This document shows positions 45,331 to 54,279 of a stretch of 64,000 nucleotides of DNA, one piece after another. The stretch lies in contig NZ_LMUX01000017.1 of assembly GCF_009765705.1 (NCBI RefSeq), positions 203,882 through 267,881 on the forward strand. Reading direction: 5' to 3'. Both the position numbers and the translations under genes were made by a program. Each line of letters begins with the position of its first letter. The stretch's first letter is position 1. Under the pieces are notes generated by a model. The model worked only from the letters and a program-made list of their open reading frames with translations, did no database searches and was not told the origin of the DNA. The stretch is from Burkholderia sp. L27(2015). GTDB taxonomy: Bacteria; Pseudomonadota; Gammaproteobacteria; Burkholderiales; Burkholderiaceae.

Positions 45331-47005
45331 TGTCGTAGCCATTTCAAGATGTCGCAGCGGTAGCTATTTAGAAATGTCGTGTTTTTAGGGTTAAAAGAAG
45401 TGCCTTTAAGGGGTTACAAATCACATATTGTTGAAGGACAGAGCCTGAACTAGCAGGGCGCTTACGTCCGTTCAGTCGGTACTCGCAGACCGGCGGCCAG
45501 GTTTTCTGGATGATTTTGGCTGTCTGCGTTGAGCAAGATCCACAATTACATGCTCGACATCGCCCTGCGTGAATTCGCGTTGTTTCTTCGTGCCGTCCAG
45601 ACGTTCTATTGCGCGTACCGGCTGCCCCTGATTCGTGCGCGATGGCGAGCCAGATATACGCCGGTTGTCGCGCTGCGCCTGGATAGCCTGTGCAACCTGC
45701 AAGGCATGGCTGAGTCGTTTGTGCTCAATGATTGAGCCTTGATCGATTTCGGCCAGCCGATCGTATTGCCGACAGGGCAACACACGGTCATCCGCACGGA
45801 TCTCGATGCGTCCATCCGGGTACTCCCACACATCAATGTACCGATGGACCAGCTTGCGGTTCTCCGGCGTGTCATCCAGCAGGTACATCACGCGGTCGTA
45901 CTGCACGGTCAGCGACTTCGTGACACGGCGCGTCTCGCGCCACGTCATCAGCAAGTCGAGGCTCTCGTCGGTCCGCAACGGCCTGTGCGCGTCGAAGTCG
46001 CTCTTTGGCGGTTTCGCGAAACGCGCGTTATAGGCGGCGATGAAGGAGGGCGCCCAGGCATTGGCCTCAGCCACCGCGTTGATACCGCGCAAGCGCATCT
46101 CTTTCACGAGCCGGTCCTGCAGGGTCAGGTGTGCCCGCTCGACGCGCCCCTTGGCCGAGCTACTGTTCGCGCAGAACGTGTCGATGTTCAGCTCGTACAT
46201 CGCCCGTCCGAAGTGCGTCACGCTGCGACCAGTCTCGTGAGCCTTGACACTACGAAATACGCTGGCCTTGTCGCTGTACAACGCCACCGGCTTGCCGTGG
46301 CGCTCGATGTACGCGCGCGTCGCTTCGAAGTAACTGAAGGTCGATTCGCTCGCCGTAAAGTGCAACTGCATCAGCCGGCTCGTCGCGTCGTCGACGTACA
46401 CCAGTAGCGTGCAGGCCGGGGCCCGCTCCTCGAACCAGCGATGGTCGCTGCCATCAATCTGGACCAGCTCGCCCAAGCATGCACGTCGCGCACGCGGCTG
46501 GTAGACCTTCGGTGGACGCTGCCGCCGCGGTACCCACAACCCAGCGTTCGTCATGAGCCTCCTGACCGTTTCCTTCGCCAGTCGGATGCCATGGCATTCC
46601 CACAGCTTCTCGCAGGCCAGCGTCGGACCGAAATCTGCGTAGCGCTCACGGACGATCGAAAGCGCCCGTTGAGCGAGCTCCGCATCCAGCCGCCGGTTAC
46701 CACGTCGGCCACGCTTGCGGGAAGCCAGTCCAGCCGCACCAAATTCCTGGTAACGGATCACTAGCCGTTCGATCTGCCGCACCGTCAGGCCCAGCCGTTC
46801 AGCGGCACGTCCAGGCTTGAGTCCCATGTCCACAACAGCCTGGATCATCTTCAGACGATCGAGTTCTCGCATGTTCAATGTCACCAGTGCAGCTCGATGC
46901 ATGGCCGGCTCCGTAGTGCCACGAGGAACCGACAAGCTTACCGAGGTCCAAACACGACATTTCTAAATGGCTAGAACACGACATTTCTAAAAAGCTACTA
47001 CAACA
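45331..47005 (-). mobile_element. Insertion sequence, ISNCY/IS1202-like, 1675 bp
   Basis: The element starts TGTCGTAG and ends CTACAACA, imperfect inverted termini. The right end has two exact copies of AACACGACATTTCTAAA (46951-46967, 46975-46991); the left end has the exact inverse of it (45367-45383) and a decayed second copy (45342-45357). The outer left tip is two bases from the tip of an older remnant. No target duplication is obvious. Confidence 0.72.
45472..46902 (-). CDS. ISNCY-family DDE transposase
   Basis: A 476-residue transposase, intact. N-terminal helix-turn-helix domain (about 15-60, 'PGRAAERLGLTVRQIERLV'), then an rve/DDE core with IDGSDH, YSDKAS and KGRVER as the likely D-D-E residues, and an RNA-binding-like C-terminus. 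I start at ATG 46902; ATG 46872 and an upstream TTG at 46935 are alternatives. It fills the 1675-bp IS. Confidence 0.85.
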   Translation of the reverse strand: MHRAALVTLNMRELDRLKMIQAVVDMGLKPGRAAERLGLTVRQIERLVIRYQEFGAAGLASRKRGRRGNRRLDAELAQRALSIVRERYADFGPTLACEKLWECHGIRLAKETVRRLMTNAGLWVPRRQRPPKVYQPRARRACLGELVQIDGSDHRWFEERAPACTLLVYVDDATSRLMQLHFTASESTFSYFEATRAYIERHGKPVALYSDKASVFRSVKAHETGRSVTHFGRAMYELNIDTFCANSSSAKGRVERAHLTLQDRLVKEMRLRGINAVAEANAWAPSFIAAYNARFAKPPKSDFDAHRPLRTDESLDLLMTWRETRRVTKSLTVQYDRVMYLLDDTPENRKLVHRYIDVWEYPDGRIEIRADDRVLPCRQYDRLAEIDQGSIIEHKRLSHALQVAQAIQAQRDNRRISGSPSRTNQGQPVRAIERLDGTKKQREFTQGDVEHVIVDLAQRRQPKSSRKPGRRSASTD

Positions 47006-47128
47006 AAAAGTTCGATAATTTGTATTATGTTAAATTTAACAAGGTTATCTAGATGGCTGGTTGGTCCGATCGAGGAACTATTAAGTAACTCCCTCGTGGC
47101 GTCTTCGCTAACCGCGTCCCTCCGCCAG

Positions 47129-47770
47129 CTACCAACGCAGCAGATAAGGACCAAGAAGTGCCCCGCCCAAGGTCGGAATCAACATGCCGAATAGATACCA
47201 GATGGCCCAAAACGGCGCACCCATTTCTGGACAATGTAGGCAGTAGACAACCGTCGCAGTGGCGCCTGCGAGTAAGCCGCAAGCCGCGCCAGCCCACCTC
47301 AAGTGCGTCGGCGCCAAGCCGCGCATGGCCCAGAAACCGGCGATCAAGCCAGGGATCGACAGGCACGCGATATTGCGGGAGCAAACCCGCCAAGTCTGCC
47401 CCAGCAGCAACGCAGCTCGTTCCGTATCGGGCGCGCCCCGCACCATCAACGCGGCTACCAGCCACACCGCGGCAATCGGCAACGCCACCGCCACTCCGGC
47501 GGCTCCAACCGCAGCGCCTGGCCGCGCCAAGCGGGTGCAAGTCCATAGCGACGCGCCTGCCAGCGCCAGCGGAAAAGCCAGCTTGAACCAGAACAAGGCC
47601 GTCCGCACCACTTGTGCCAGATCGGGGCGAATGCCGAGCCATATAGCCATCAGCACGGTCGAGCCGAGCACGCCCATCAGCAGCGCCCAGCTAAAGCGCT
47701 TGCTCATGATATGCGGGTCGACCGGCGTTACGTCGGCCGCCAGCAGAGCGACCAAATCCTGTGTCTTCAT
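47129..47770 (-). CDS. NrsF/DUF1109 membrane anti-sigma factor
   Basis: A 213-residue inner-membrane protein with six helices, of the DUF1109/NrsF family, which holds SigF-type ECF sigma factors inactive until metal or oxidative stress. The two conserved cysteines are Cys130 (TWRVC) and Cys180 (LHCPEM). Its ATG overlaps the sigma gene's TGA (47767-47770), so the two are coupled. A 213-residue paralogue lies at 51413-52054. The IS lies 123 bases downstream. Confidence 0.9.
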   Translation of the reverse strand: MKTQDLVALLAADVTPVDPHIMSKRFSWALLMGVLGSTVLMAIWLGIRPDLAQVVRTALFWFKLAFPLALAGASLWTCTRLARPGAAVGAAGVAVALPIAAVWLVAALMVRGAPDTERAALLLGQTWRVCSRNIACLSIPGLIAGFWAMRGLAPTHLRWAGAACGLLAGATATVVYCLHCPEMGAPFWAIWYLFGMLIPTLGGALLGPYLLRW

Positions 47771-48312
47771 GATGCGCCTCGAATCTTCGCCGCCAGGGCC
47801 TTCAAACCGCGGTGCACGCCGATCTTGACGGCCGACTCAGACAACCCGGTAAGCTGCGCCGTCTGAGTCACCGACAATCCCTCCAGTTTAACGTGCACAA
47901 TCGGCAAGCGCTGCCGCTCCGGCAGTAGCTCGAGCAATTTGCCGATATCGCGTTTGGCGTCGGCCGGCTCGATATCCGAGCTAGCGAAGATTTCCAGATA
48001 ATCGTCCAAAGGATCGTTGAGCGCCTCGTTACGCGCCCGTGCTCGAAAAAAGTCCATCAGTTTATACCGAGCGATCGCATGCACCCAAGCCGTTAGTGGC
48101 TGGTCGGCGCGGTAAGTATGACGGCCGTTATGCACTGCAAGCAGGGTTTCCTGGACGATGTCCTCGATATGATCCTGCAAATGATACAAGCGCTTTCTCA
48201 AGAGCCCGCGCAAGTACCCACTCAGATCATCCAGGAATTGGCGATAGCACCCTGCATCTCCATCGAGGCCTGCTACAAATAAGACTTTCAACCGCTCCTC
48301 AACGGCAAGCAC
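47767..48312 (-). CDS. ECF sigma factor, SigF-like
   Basis: A 181-residue ECF sigma factor. Region 2 is seen as '[14 protein letters not shown]...[16 protein letters not shown]' and region 4 as '[28 protein letters not shown]'. It starts with GTG 48312 after a GGGGGTGG. It forms a pair with the NrsF gene and is divergent from the bufferin operon; both sides carry the same promoter motif, so it likely drives itself and bufA1. In Caulobacter the SigF/NrsF pair responds to metals. Confidence 0.9.
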   Translation of the reverse strand: MLAVEERLKVLFVAGLDGDAGCYRQFLDDLSGYLRGLLRKRLYHLQDHIEDIVQETLLAVHNGRHTYRADQPLTAWVHAIARYKLMDFFRARARNEALNDPLDDYLEIFASSDIEPADAKRDIGKLLELLPERQRLPIVHVKLEGLSVTQTAQLTGLSESAVKIGVHRGLKALAAKIRGAS

Positions 48313-48328
48313 CGCGCCACCCCCTTAA

Positions 48329-48354
48329 TTCGATTTATCGAGCCTGCTGGTTAG
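48329..48354 (-). promoter_or_regulatory. SigF-type promoter of sigF-nrsF (one mismatch)
   Basis: On the minus strand: CTAACC, 16 bases, CGAA. Only the first base differs from GTAACC-N16-CGAA. The leader to GTG 48312 would be about 10 bases and holds the ribosome site. Confidence 0.6.
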
Positions 48355-48466
48355 AGCACGTTTTAAAAATGCGGCGGCTAGGCGAACCGACTGCCCGCAT
48401 AGGCGATAGACGAAAAGTGTGCGGCGCTGCGCGCCGGGACGTTCTCCCATTAGGAGAAACTTCGCG

Positions 48467-48493
48467 TTTTAGATCGGACGTTTTAGAATACAC
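48467..48493. promoter_or_regulatory. Operator-like site in the buf control region
   Basis: TTTTAGATCG and TTTTAGAAT halves align with 20 of 27 bases of the palindrome at 62136-62167, including the GTT(T/C)TAGAAT half. Confidence 0.35.
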
Positions 48494-48694
48494 GGATCAA
48501 GAGGGGATGACAACGTCCCCCCCCTACCAGCGCAATAACAACGACTCCAGCAAACTGCCGAACGCGACCGGCACCACTATGCCAGTTCCGTGGTTGGCAT
48601 TTCCGTGAACAGGGTTCGGCTGTTGCCTATTCAACTGATCAAACGGTTGATTTCATCGCTCCTTACGTTGAAGGCAAAAAAAAATGATCCCCCT

Positions 48695-48720
48695 GTAACC
48701 AAACCTCTATCGCCCACGAA
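48695..48720 (+). promoter_or_regulatory. SigF-type promoter of the bufferin operon
   Basis: GTAACC at 48695-48700, 16 bases, CGAA at 48717-48720, 54 bases before bufA1. It matches the motif I recall for Caulobacter SigF targets. Confidence 0.75.
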
Positions 48721-48774
48721 ATAGATCTCGTACCCGCCACGGGTACCTTCCTTTCCAACTATTGGAGAAATTCA

Positions 48775-49086
48775 ATGTCTGCAAAAATCAATGTCAGCTC
48801 CGCCCTGCTCGCGGGTGTTGTCGCGAGCCTGTTCGCATCAGTCGCCCACGCAGCGCCGCTCACGCAGGCCGAAGCCACTGCTGCAGTCGCTGCTCACAAA
48901 GAGAAATGCTACGGCGTCGCGCTGAAGGGGCAAAACGACTGCGCCGCCGGTCCCGGCACCACGTGTCAGGGGACTTCCTCGGTGGATTTCCAAGGTAACT
49001 CGTGGAAATTCGTTCAGGGCGGCACCTGCTCGAGTATCCAAGTACCGGGTGGCGGCCACGGCTCGCTCACCCCGATGAAGTCCTGA
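48775..49086 (+). CDS. bufA1: Bufferin precursor peptide, BufA1 (DUF2282)
   Basis: A 103-residue RiPP precursor with a Sec signal (about 1-26, ending AHA) and a mature part with four cysteines: Cys45 ([14 protein letters not shown]), Cys56, Cys64 and Cys85. This pattern is that of bufferins, copper-chelating peptides in which an MNIO enzyme turns core cysteines into thiooxazoles before export; the final step is known for the family, not seen here. The tail (about 90-103) is Gly/His-rich. Start ATG 48775 after 'attggag'. First gene of buf operon. Confidence 0.93.
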   Translation: MSAKINVSSALLAGVVASLFASVAHAAPLTQAEATAAVAAHKEKCYGVALKGQNDCAAGPGTTCQGTSSVDFQGNSWKFVQGGTCSSIQVPGGGHGSLTPMKS

Positions 49087-49118
49087 TCCCGCAAACAGCA
49101 AGCGGAATAGGGGCGACC

Positions 49119-50042
49119 ATGAATGACTCCACAAGGGTTACGGCAGTTGGTGAGCGGGGTCGCCCCCCTGGCGGGACGCCCGGCGCCCAGGGGCGCACCG
49201 GGACGAGTTTCAAGCATGACCACCTGCGCGCGATTCTCGCGACCGGACTGGACAACGGATTCTTCGAGGTTCACGCAGAAAACTATATGGGTGCCGGCGG
49301 CCCGCCACATCAGGCGCTTGCGGCTATTCGCGAGAACTATCCGCTCTCCATTCACGGCGTGTGCATGTCGATCGGCGGCCCAGAAGCATTGGATGTAACT
49401 CATCTAGCGCGCTTTCGCGATCTGGTGGCTCGCTACGAGCCCGCGCTGGTGTCTGAGCACCTGGCGTGGTCTTCGCACGGCGGGACATTCTTCAACGACC
49501 TTCTGCCTTTGCCGTACACGAAAGAAACGCTAGCGAATGTTTGCGAACATATCAACCAGGTCCAGGAAGCGATCAAGCGCCCTATCCTCCTCGAAAATCC
49601 GTCGACCTATGTCGCTTTCGCATCCTCGACAATGAGTGAAACCGATTTCATCAGAGCGGTCGCGGGGCGTACCGGTTGCGGTTTGTTGCTGGACGTTAAT
49701 AACGTTTTCATTTCGGCGACCAATCACGGTTTTTCCGCCGCAACGTACCTTGCCGAATTCCCGCTTGAACAGGTCGGTGAAATACACCTGGCCGGACATA
49801 GCGAACAACGCGACGACGAGAACGAACTGCTGCTCATAGACAGTCACGACCGTGCTATCTCCGATCCCGTCTGGAATCTTTACAGGGATCTCGTATCACG
49901 TATTGGACCAAAGCCAACGCTGATCGAATGGGATAGCGACCTTCCCGACTGGCTCGTGTTGCGGGAACAGGCACTGACAGCCCAGCGAATCACGGCAGAA
50001 CGCGAGATGTCACTCGCCGAGGAGGTCAGCCGTGAGGTTTGA
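49119..50042 (+). CDS. bufB: MNIO (DUF692) enzyme, BufB
   Basis: A 307-residue multinuclear non-haem iron oxygenase that would modify cysteines of BufA1. The DUF692 hallmarks are all visible: [11 protein letters not shown] (48-58), SIHG with His79, SEHLAW (Glu113, His114), ILLENPSTY (Glu159, Asn160), LDVNNV (Asp192), EIHLAGH (His223, His227), DSHD (241-244) and LIEWD (Glu270, Asp272). I start at ATG 49119 with AGGGG upstream; the first 25 residues are Gly/Pro-rich and may be partly extra. Stop overlaps bufC by 11 bases. Confidence 0.93.
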   Translation: MNDSTRVTAVGERGRPPGGTPGAQGRTGTSFKHDHLRAILATGLDNGFFEVHAENYMGAGGPPHQALAAIRENYPLSIHGVCMSIGGPEALDVTHLARFRDLVARYEPALVSEHLAWSSHGGTFFNDLLPLPYTKETLANVCEHINQVQEAIKRPILLENPSTYVAFASSTMSETDFIRAVAGRTGCGLLLDVNNVFISATNHGFSAATYLAEFPLEQVGEIHLAGHSEQRDDENELLLIDSHDRAISDPVWNLYRDLVSRIGPKPTLIEWDSDLPDWLVLREQALTAQRITAEREMSLAEEVSREV

Positions 50043-50811
50043 AAATCGTGCGTGCGGGTACGCCACGGCGTTTGCGCCGGGTTTGACGGACCCGGCGATC
50101 ATGGCACCGGACGATGTGGTCGCCACGTCGGGAAAGGGTGTCGTCAAGCGGTATAACGTTTATCGCAATAACGTCACGGTCAGCCTGATCGACGCGCTCG
50201 CTGCTGTCTATCCCGCTATCCAGCGCATCACCGGCGTCGAATTCTTCAGGGCGATGGCCCGTTTCCACGCCCGTGCAACGCCCCCTGCTTCTCCCCTACT
50301 GTTCGAGTACGGAAGAGATTTCCCTGCGTTCATCGAATCCTACGAATATGCCCGTGACATGCCCTGGCTAGCGGATACGGCGCGCATCGAGCGGGCATGG
50401 CTGGATGCCTATCATGCGGCGGACCTGCCTGTGCTTGCTGTGCAAGCGTTGGGAAGTATCGAGCCATCGTCGCTGGCGGGTGTGCATTTCAAGCCGCACC
50501 CCGCCGCACGGATCGTACGATCACGCTATCCCGCCGTCGCAATCTTTGCGATGAACCGATCTGATGACCCTGTTTCTCCGCTGTGCTCAAGCGAATCGGA
50601 GGACGCACTCGTGACGCGACCCGAGCAGGACGTGATGGTATCGCGCCTGCCGGCGGGTGGTGCGACATTCCTCATCGATCTTCTCAATGGCGCATCACTG
50701 GGTGAAGCAGTCGCGGCCGCGTTCCAGGAGGCCCCTTCCTTCGATCTCCAGGCCAACCTGGCGGGGATGATTTCAGCCGGCGTGTTTACCGCCGTTCAAC
50801 ATGGAGATTGA
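50032..50811 (+). CDS. bufC: BufC (DUF2063), bufferin modification partner
   Basis: A 259-residue protein of the DUF2063/HvfC-BufC family, which binds the precursor leader and presents it to the MNIO enzyme. The N-terminal DUF2063 segment includes '[27 protein letters not shown]'-type sequence (here broken by Val-Thr-Val) and '[11 protein letters not shown]'. GTG start at 50032 has GGAGGT upstream and lies inside the end of bufB, so translation is coupled. The C-terminal part is the usual helical/RRE-like half, less conserved. Confidence 0.92.
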   Translation: MRFENRACGYATAFAPGLTDPAIMAPDDVVATSGKGVVKRYNVYRNNVTVSLIDALAAVYPAIQRITGVEFFRAMARFHARATPPASPLLFEYGRDFPAFIESYEYARDMPWLADTARIERAWLDAYHAADLPVLAVQALGSIEPSSLAGVHFKPHPAARIVRSRYPAVAIFAMNRSDDPVSPLCSSESEDALVTRPEQDVMVSRLPAGGATFLIDLLNGASLGEAVAAAFQEAPSFDLQANLAGMISAGVFTAVQHGD

Positions 50812-50813
50812 TC

Positions 50814-51320
50814 ATGATGTCGGACCGACAGGACGTAAAACACGCATTTCCCAATGTAGTCACATCCACGATAGGCGCAGCGAAGCGACTGATCGAGACG
50901 TTCGCGCAACCGTGGCTTGTTCAACTCGTGCTTCGGCTTGCGCTGGCCGTGCCGTTCTGGAAATCAGGCATTCTCAAATGGAACGGATTCCTTCAACTTA
51001 ACGATACCGCCATCGACCTGTTCACGCAGGAATTTCAGTTGCATCTCCCGGGTGGTCCGTATCCGTTTCCAGCCCCAGCCGTTTTTGCATTTCTGTCGGG
51101 CTGCGGTGAGGTGACGTTCCCGGTGCTGCTCGTGCTTGGCCTAGGAACCCGGTTCGCCGCGGCTGGCCTGATACTGATGACGTGCATCATCGAACTGACC
51201 ATACCGGACGGCTGGCCGATCCACCTGACCTGGGTAGCGATGGCGTTGGGAATTGCCGCCTGGGGCCCGGGGCGGATATCGATTGACTATCTGCTTGGTG
51301 ACAGGTCGTTCAGGTCATGA
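50814..51320 (+). CDS. DoxX family membrane protein of the bufferin operon
   Basis: A 168-residue inner-membrane protein with four predicted helices and the DoxX pattern ('PFWKSGILKWNGFL', 'FLSGCGEVTFPVLLVLGLGTR', 'WVAMALGIAAWGPG'). DoxX proteins are frequent members of bufferin operons, with an unproven role. ATG 50814 has GGAG seven bases upstream and is three bases after the bufC stop. A second DoxX gene lies at 57742. Confidence 0.9.
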   Translation: MMSDRQDVKHAFPNVVTSTIGAAKRLIETFAQPWLVQLVLRLALAVPFWKSGILKWNGFLQLNDTAIDLFTQEFQLHLPGGPYPFPAPAVFAFLSGCGEVTFPVLLVLGLGTRFAAAGLILMTCIIELTIPDGWPIHLTWVAMALGIAAWGPGRISIDYLLGDRSFRS

Positions 51321-51412
51321 TCCGGATGAATACAGCCGGCACCGGGCAAGCGATGTAGCCATCGCGGGACGTCAGGTTAGGAGTGCTCCCAGATTCGACA
51401 CGAAGAGGCGAC

Positions 51413-52054
51413 ATGAAAACTGGAGATCTGATATTTCGACTAGCTAGGGATCTGACTCCTGTCGAATCGAATGCGGTATCGAAGAGGCTCAACCGGGCGC
51501 TGGTAGTCGGGCTAACGGCCAGCACGGCGTTGCTGGTGGTGCTCTATGGCATCCGCAGCGACATGCCGCAACTGATACTGACGACGATGTTCTGGGTAAG
51601 GCTTGCGTTCCCGATAGCGATCGTTGCAACTGCAATGAAACTCGCTGCACATCTCGGTCGTCCCGGCGCGCCGCTCAAGCTTGCGTGGTTCGCGGCCGTA
51701 CTGCCTTTCATGGTCATGCTGCTTATGGCCGCCTTTATTCTGCTCGCGACGCCACCCGGCTATCGTCTGCAGCTAATACTGGGGACAACATGGCGAGTAA
51801 CGACAGCGAATGTCGTTCTGCTGTCTCTGCCATCACTTGCTACGGTGATGCAGGCCATGAAGGGCCTCGCCCCTACTCGCCTTGTGCCGGCGGGAGCCGG
51901 CGCTGGACTGCTCGCTGGTGCGCAGGGCGTGCTTGTGTACTCCCTTTACTGCTCAGAGATGTCAGTGCCGTTCTGGGGTATCTGGTATGTACTGGCGATT
52001 GTCATAACCGCCGGCATAGGCGCGGCGCTGGCTCCCGTCTACCTGCGGTGGTAA
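51413..52054 (+). CDS. Second NrsF/DUF1109-like membrane protein, lacking the first sensor cysteine
   Basis: A 213-residue six-helix protein that aligns without gaps to the NrsF at 47129-47770. Cys180 is kept (LYCSEM), but position 130 is Thr (TWRVT) instead of Cys. There is no sigma gene beside it. It lies 92 bases after doxX on the same strand, so it may share the buf transcript. It could be a second, differently tuned anti-sigma for the same SigF, or a decoy that has lost redox sensing. GAGG precedes ATG 51413. Confidence 0.88.
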   Translation: MKTGDLIFRLARDLTPVESNAVSKRLNRALVVGLTASTALLVVLYGIRSDMPQLILTTMFWVRLAFPIAIVATAMKLAAHLGRPGAPLKLAWFAAVLPFMVMLLMAAFILLATPPGYRLQLILGTTWRVTTANVVLLSLPSLATVMQAMKGLAPTRLVPAGAGAGLLAGAQGVLVYSLYCSEMSVPFWGIWYVLAIVITAGIGAALAPVYLRW

Positions 52055-52151
52055 CCCAGCTTGAACCGCGTGTCGGTCAACGCCAGCATGACCGTCGACA
52101 CCGGCGTGTCATCGGCCCTCGCCCTAGCGGTCGACAAACAAAGGAAATAAC

Positions 52152-53744
52152 GTGAAAGCAATTGGTAGCCTCAGGATCGGTGTTCGCCTTGGTATTGGAT
52201 TTGGCGTAACGCTCGTTTTGCTATGCCTGGTAGGCGCGCTAGGCCTGCTTCAGACTTCTCGCATCTATGATGGCACGCAGGATCTCGCGACGAACCTGCT
52301 TCCCAGTGTCCAGCGGCTAGGCAATATCCGGGCACTAGCCGATGAGACGCGCCAGACTTCCTTAAGTTATCTGATTGCAACTAGCCCTTCGGAACGCAAG
52401 TCACAACGATCGAAGCATGACGCAGCGCTTAGTGAGCTTGCGCGAGTGTGGCCGCAGTACGAGGCGGTAGTAGGCTCCGCCGAGGAGCTGCAGTTGTCAA
52501 ACCAAATTAAGGCAGCATGGAACACCTATCTCTCTCTGGACAAAAAACTGAACGATCTCTCCGACAGTGGAGACGAGCATTTCAATGACGCCCGATCTCT
52601 CGCCGGGGACGAGTCTTCGCGCGCGTTCACCGCGGTCACTGAACTCGTTGCGCAAGATATCGCGCTGAACAGCCAGGGAGCAAACGACGCCAGTGCACAG
52701 GCCGCCGCCGCGTTTCACAGCGCCCTGCTGTTCACGTGGGTGCCGATCGCAATCGCTATCACAGTGAGCCTCGTTGTCGCGTTCGTCATCACCCGCTCCA
52801 TTACGGTTCCGATTGGCATATCCGTGAAGATTGCACAGACGGTTGCGCAAGGTGACCTGACCTCGAGAATCGAAGTGAGCGGCAAAGACGAAACGAGCCA
52901 GCTTCTGCGGGCGCTAAAACACATGAATGAGAGACTCGCAGAAGTGGTTGGGCGCGTACGGTCGGGCAGCGAGAGCATCGCTACGGGCGCTGAGCAGATC
53001 GCGGCGGGCAATACGGATCTAAGCCAGCGCACCGAAGAACAGGCTGCGTCGCTTGAAGAAACCGCAGCGAGCATGGAAGAGCTGACCTCTACCGTCAAGC
53101 AAAATGCCGAAAGCGCCCGGCAAGGCAATACGCTAGCAACAAACGCTTCCGAGATCGCACAACGTGGTGGCGACGTCGTGGGTCGGGTGGTCGATACCAT
53201 GCAAGCCATAGCGGAGAGCTCGACCAAGGTGGCCGATATTATTGCTGTGATCGAAGCTATTGCATTTCAGACCAACATTCTCGCGCTCAACGCAGCGGTA
53301 GAGGCAGCGCGGGCTGGCGATCAGGGTCGCGGTTTTGCCGTGGTCGCCGGGGAAGTACGCATCCTCGCGCAACGAAGTGCCAGTGCCGCCAAGGAAATCA
53401 AGGAGCTGATAACGCACTCGGTTGACCGCGTGAAGGCCGGCTCGGTTCTGGTTGAAGAAGCGGGCACGACCATGGGCGAAGTCGTCGTAGCAGTCAAACG
53501 TGTGTCTGACCTGATGGGGGAGATTACTGCAGCGTCTCTCGAACAGCATACTGGCATCGAGCAGGTCAATACCGCCGTCGCACAGATGGACCGGGTGACA
53601 CAGCAAAACGCCACATTGGTTGAAGAAGCCTCTGCCGCGGCGCAGTCGATGGCAGCGCAATCCAGCACACTACGCGAGATGGTGTCGATCTTCAGGCTGG
53701 GGGAAAATCCTTCAAAGGCTGACGTCGCGACGCCCCAGAGTTAA
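52152..53744 (+). CDS. Methyl-accepting chemotaxis protein
   Basis: A 530-residue chemoreceptor of the four-helix-bundle ligand type (Tar-like). Membrane helices at about 11-33 and 190-213, a HAMP after that, and a signalling domain with the adaptation segments '[18 protein letters not shown]' and the hairpin tip '[19 protein letters not shown]'. No C-terminal CheR/CheB pentapeptide is visible. GTG start with AAGGA at 52142-52145. It follows the NrsF2 gene by 97 bases on the same strand, so it might be co-expressed with bufferin; its ligand is unknown. Confidence 0.92.
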   Translation: MKAIGSLRIGVRLGIGFGVTLVLLCLVGALGLLQTSRIYDGTQDLATNLLPSVQRLGNIRALADETRQTSLSYLIATSPSERKSQRSKHDAALSELARVWPQYEAVVGSAEELQLSNQIKAAWNTYLSLDKKLNDLSDSGDEHFNDARSLAGDESSRAFTAVTELVAQDIALNSQGANDASAQAAAAFHSALLFTWVPIAIAITVSLVVAFVITRSITVPIGISVKIAQTVAQGDLTSRIEVSGKDETSQLLRALKHMNERLAEVVGRVRSGSESIATGAEQIAAGNTDLSQRTEEQAASLEETAASMEELTSTVKQNAESARQGNTLATNASEIAQRGGDVVGRVVDTMQAIAESSTKVADIIAVIEAIAFQTNILALNAAVEAARAGDQGRGFAVVAGEVRILAQRSASAAKEIKELITHSVDRVKAGSVLVEEAGTTMGEVVVAVKRVSDLMGEITAASLEQHTGIEQVNTAVAQMDRVTQQNATLVEEASAAAQSMAAQSSTLREMVSIFRLGENPSKADVATPQS

Positions 53745-53793
53745 AGTTGCCGCGGCATCCTCAGTCAAGTCAACGCTGCGGCGACACGCCGAC

Positions 53794-54063
53794 CTAGTTG
53801 TTTTCGCTTGTCGCTTTCTCTGCGCTCTGCTGCGCCATGTGCTGCTTCGCTGCGTCTTGCTGGGCCATGCGTTCTTTCTGCATTTGTGCAACCACTGTCG
53901 CGTAGATCGGGTTGATGTCTGGATACGAGTTATCCGTGACGTAGTTCAGGCCATTTTGCTGCGCCTCGATCAGTTCCTGGTACACCTCGGCACGCGTTTT
54001 CCCTTGTGCAAATGCGCTCGACGCGAGAGTAGCCAGAAGAATTGCAATTGCGAATTTATTCAT
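53794..54063 (-). CDS. DUF4148 small secreted protein
   Basis: An 89-residue protein with a signal peptide (about 1-19, ending SSAFAQ) and a DUF4148 core (KTRAEVYQELIEAQQNGLNYV). The C-terminus is rich in Gln, Lys, Met and Ala. The related gene is at 30722-31009. GGAG seven bases before the ATG 54063 fixes the start. It is divergent from the first porin. Function unknown, but members are common in Burkholderia periplasm. Confidence 0.85.
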   Translation of the reverse strand: MNKFAIAILLATLASSAFAQGKTRAEVYQELIEAQQNGLNYVTDNSYPDINPIYATVVAQMQKERMAQQDAAKQHMAQQSAEKATSENN

Positions 54064-54213
54064 TTTCGACTCCATAAATTGTGCGGTATGCAAATCAATA
54101 AACCCGACCCAGGCCTTCGCTATTCCCGCTTTCCAAAAAAAATGATTTGCAACGCCGGCTTTTAAAAATTTCTCGTTGTCGTCGGAATAAACCCCTGCCC
54201 GCATCGGTTGATA

Positions 54214-54246
54214 ACAATGTGCATGGCGGAATGCCGCATGCACATT
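54214..54246 (+). promoter_or_regulatory. Strong hairpin upstream of the first porin
   Basis: Arms CAATGTGCATG and CATGCACATTG are exact inverts around 11 bases that hold another CGG/CCG pair. It ends 33 bases before the porin start and has no T run, so an operator or leader-RNA structure is more likely than a terminator. Confidence 0.6.
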
Positions 54247-54279
54247 GGTAACGATCAATGCAATGACGGAGACGATGTA

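Larger units (their letters stand above)
48313..48774. other. Divergent control region sigF / bufA1
   Basis: 462 bases without a gene. It holds a SigF-type promoter at each end (48329-48354 minus, 48695-48720 plus), a short hairpin (TTCTCC/GGAGAA, 48442-48458) and an operator-like sequence (48467-48493) resembling the TetR sites at 61.3 and 62.1 kb. Confidence 0.7.

Noticed and set aside
52051..52076. GTAACC at the end of nrsF2 as a possible SigF promoter for the chemoreceptor
   Set aside because: The bases 16 positions later are TCGG, not CGAA, and the GTAACC overlaps the gene's stop codon region.
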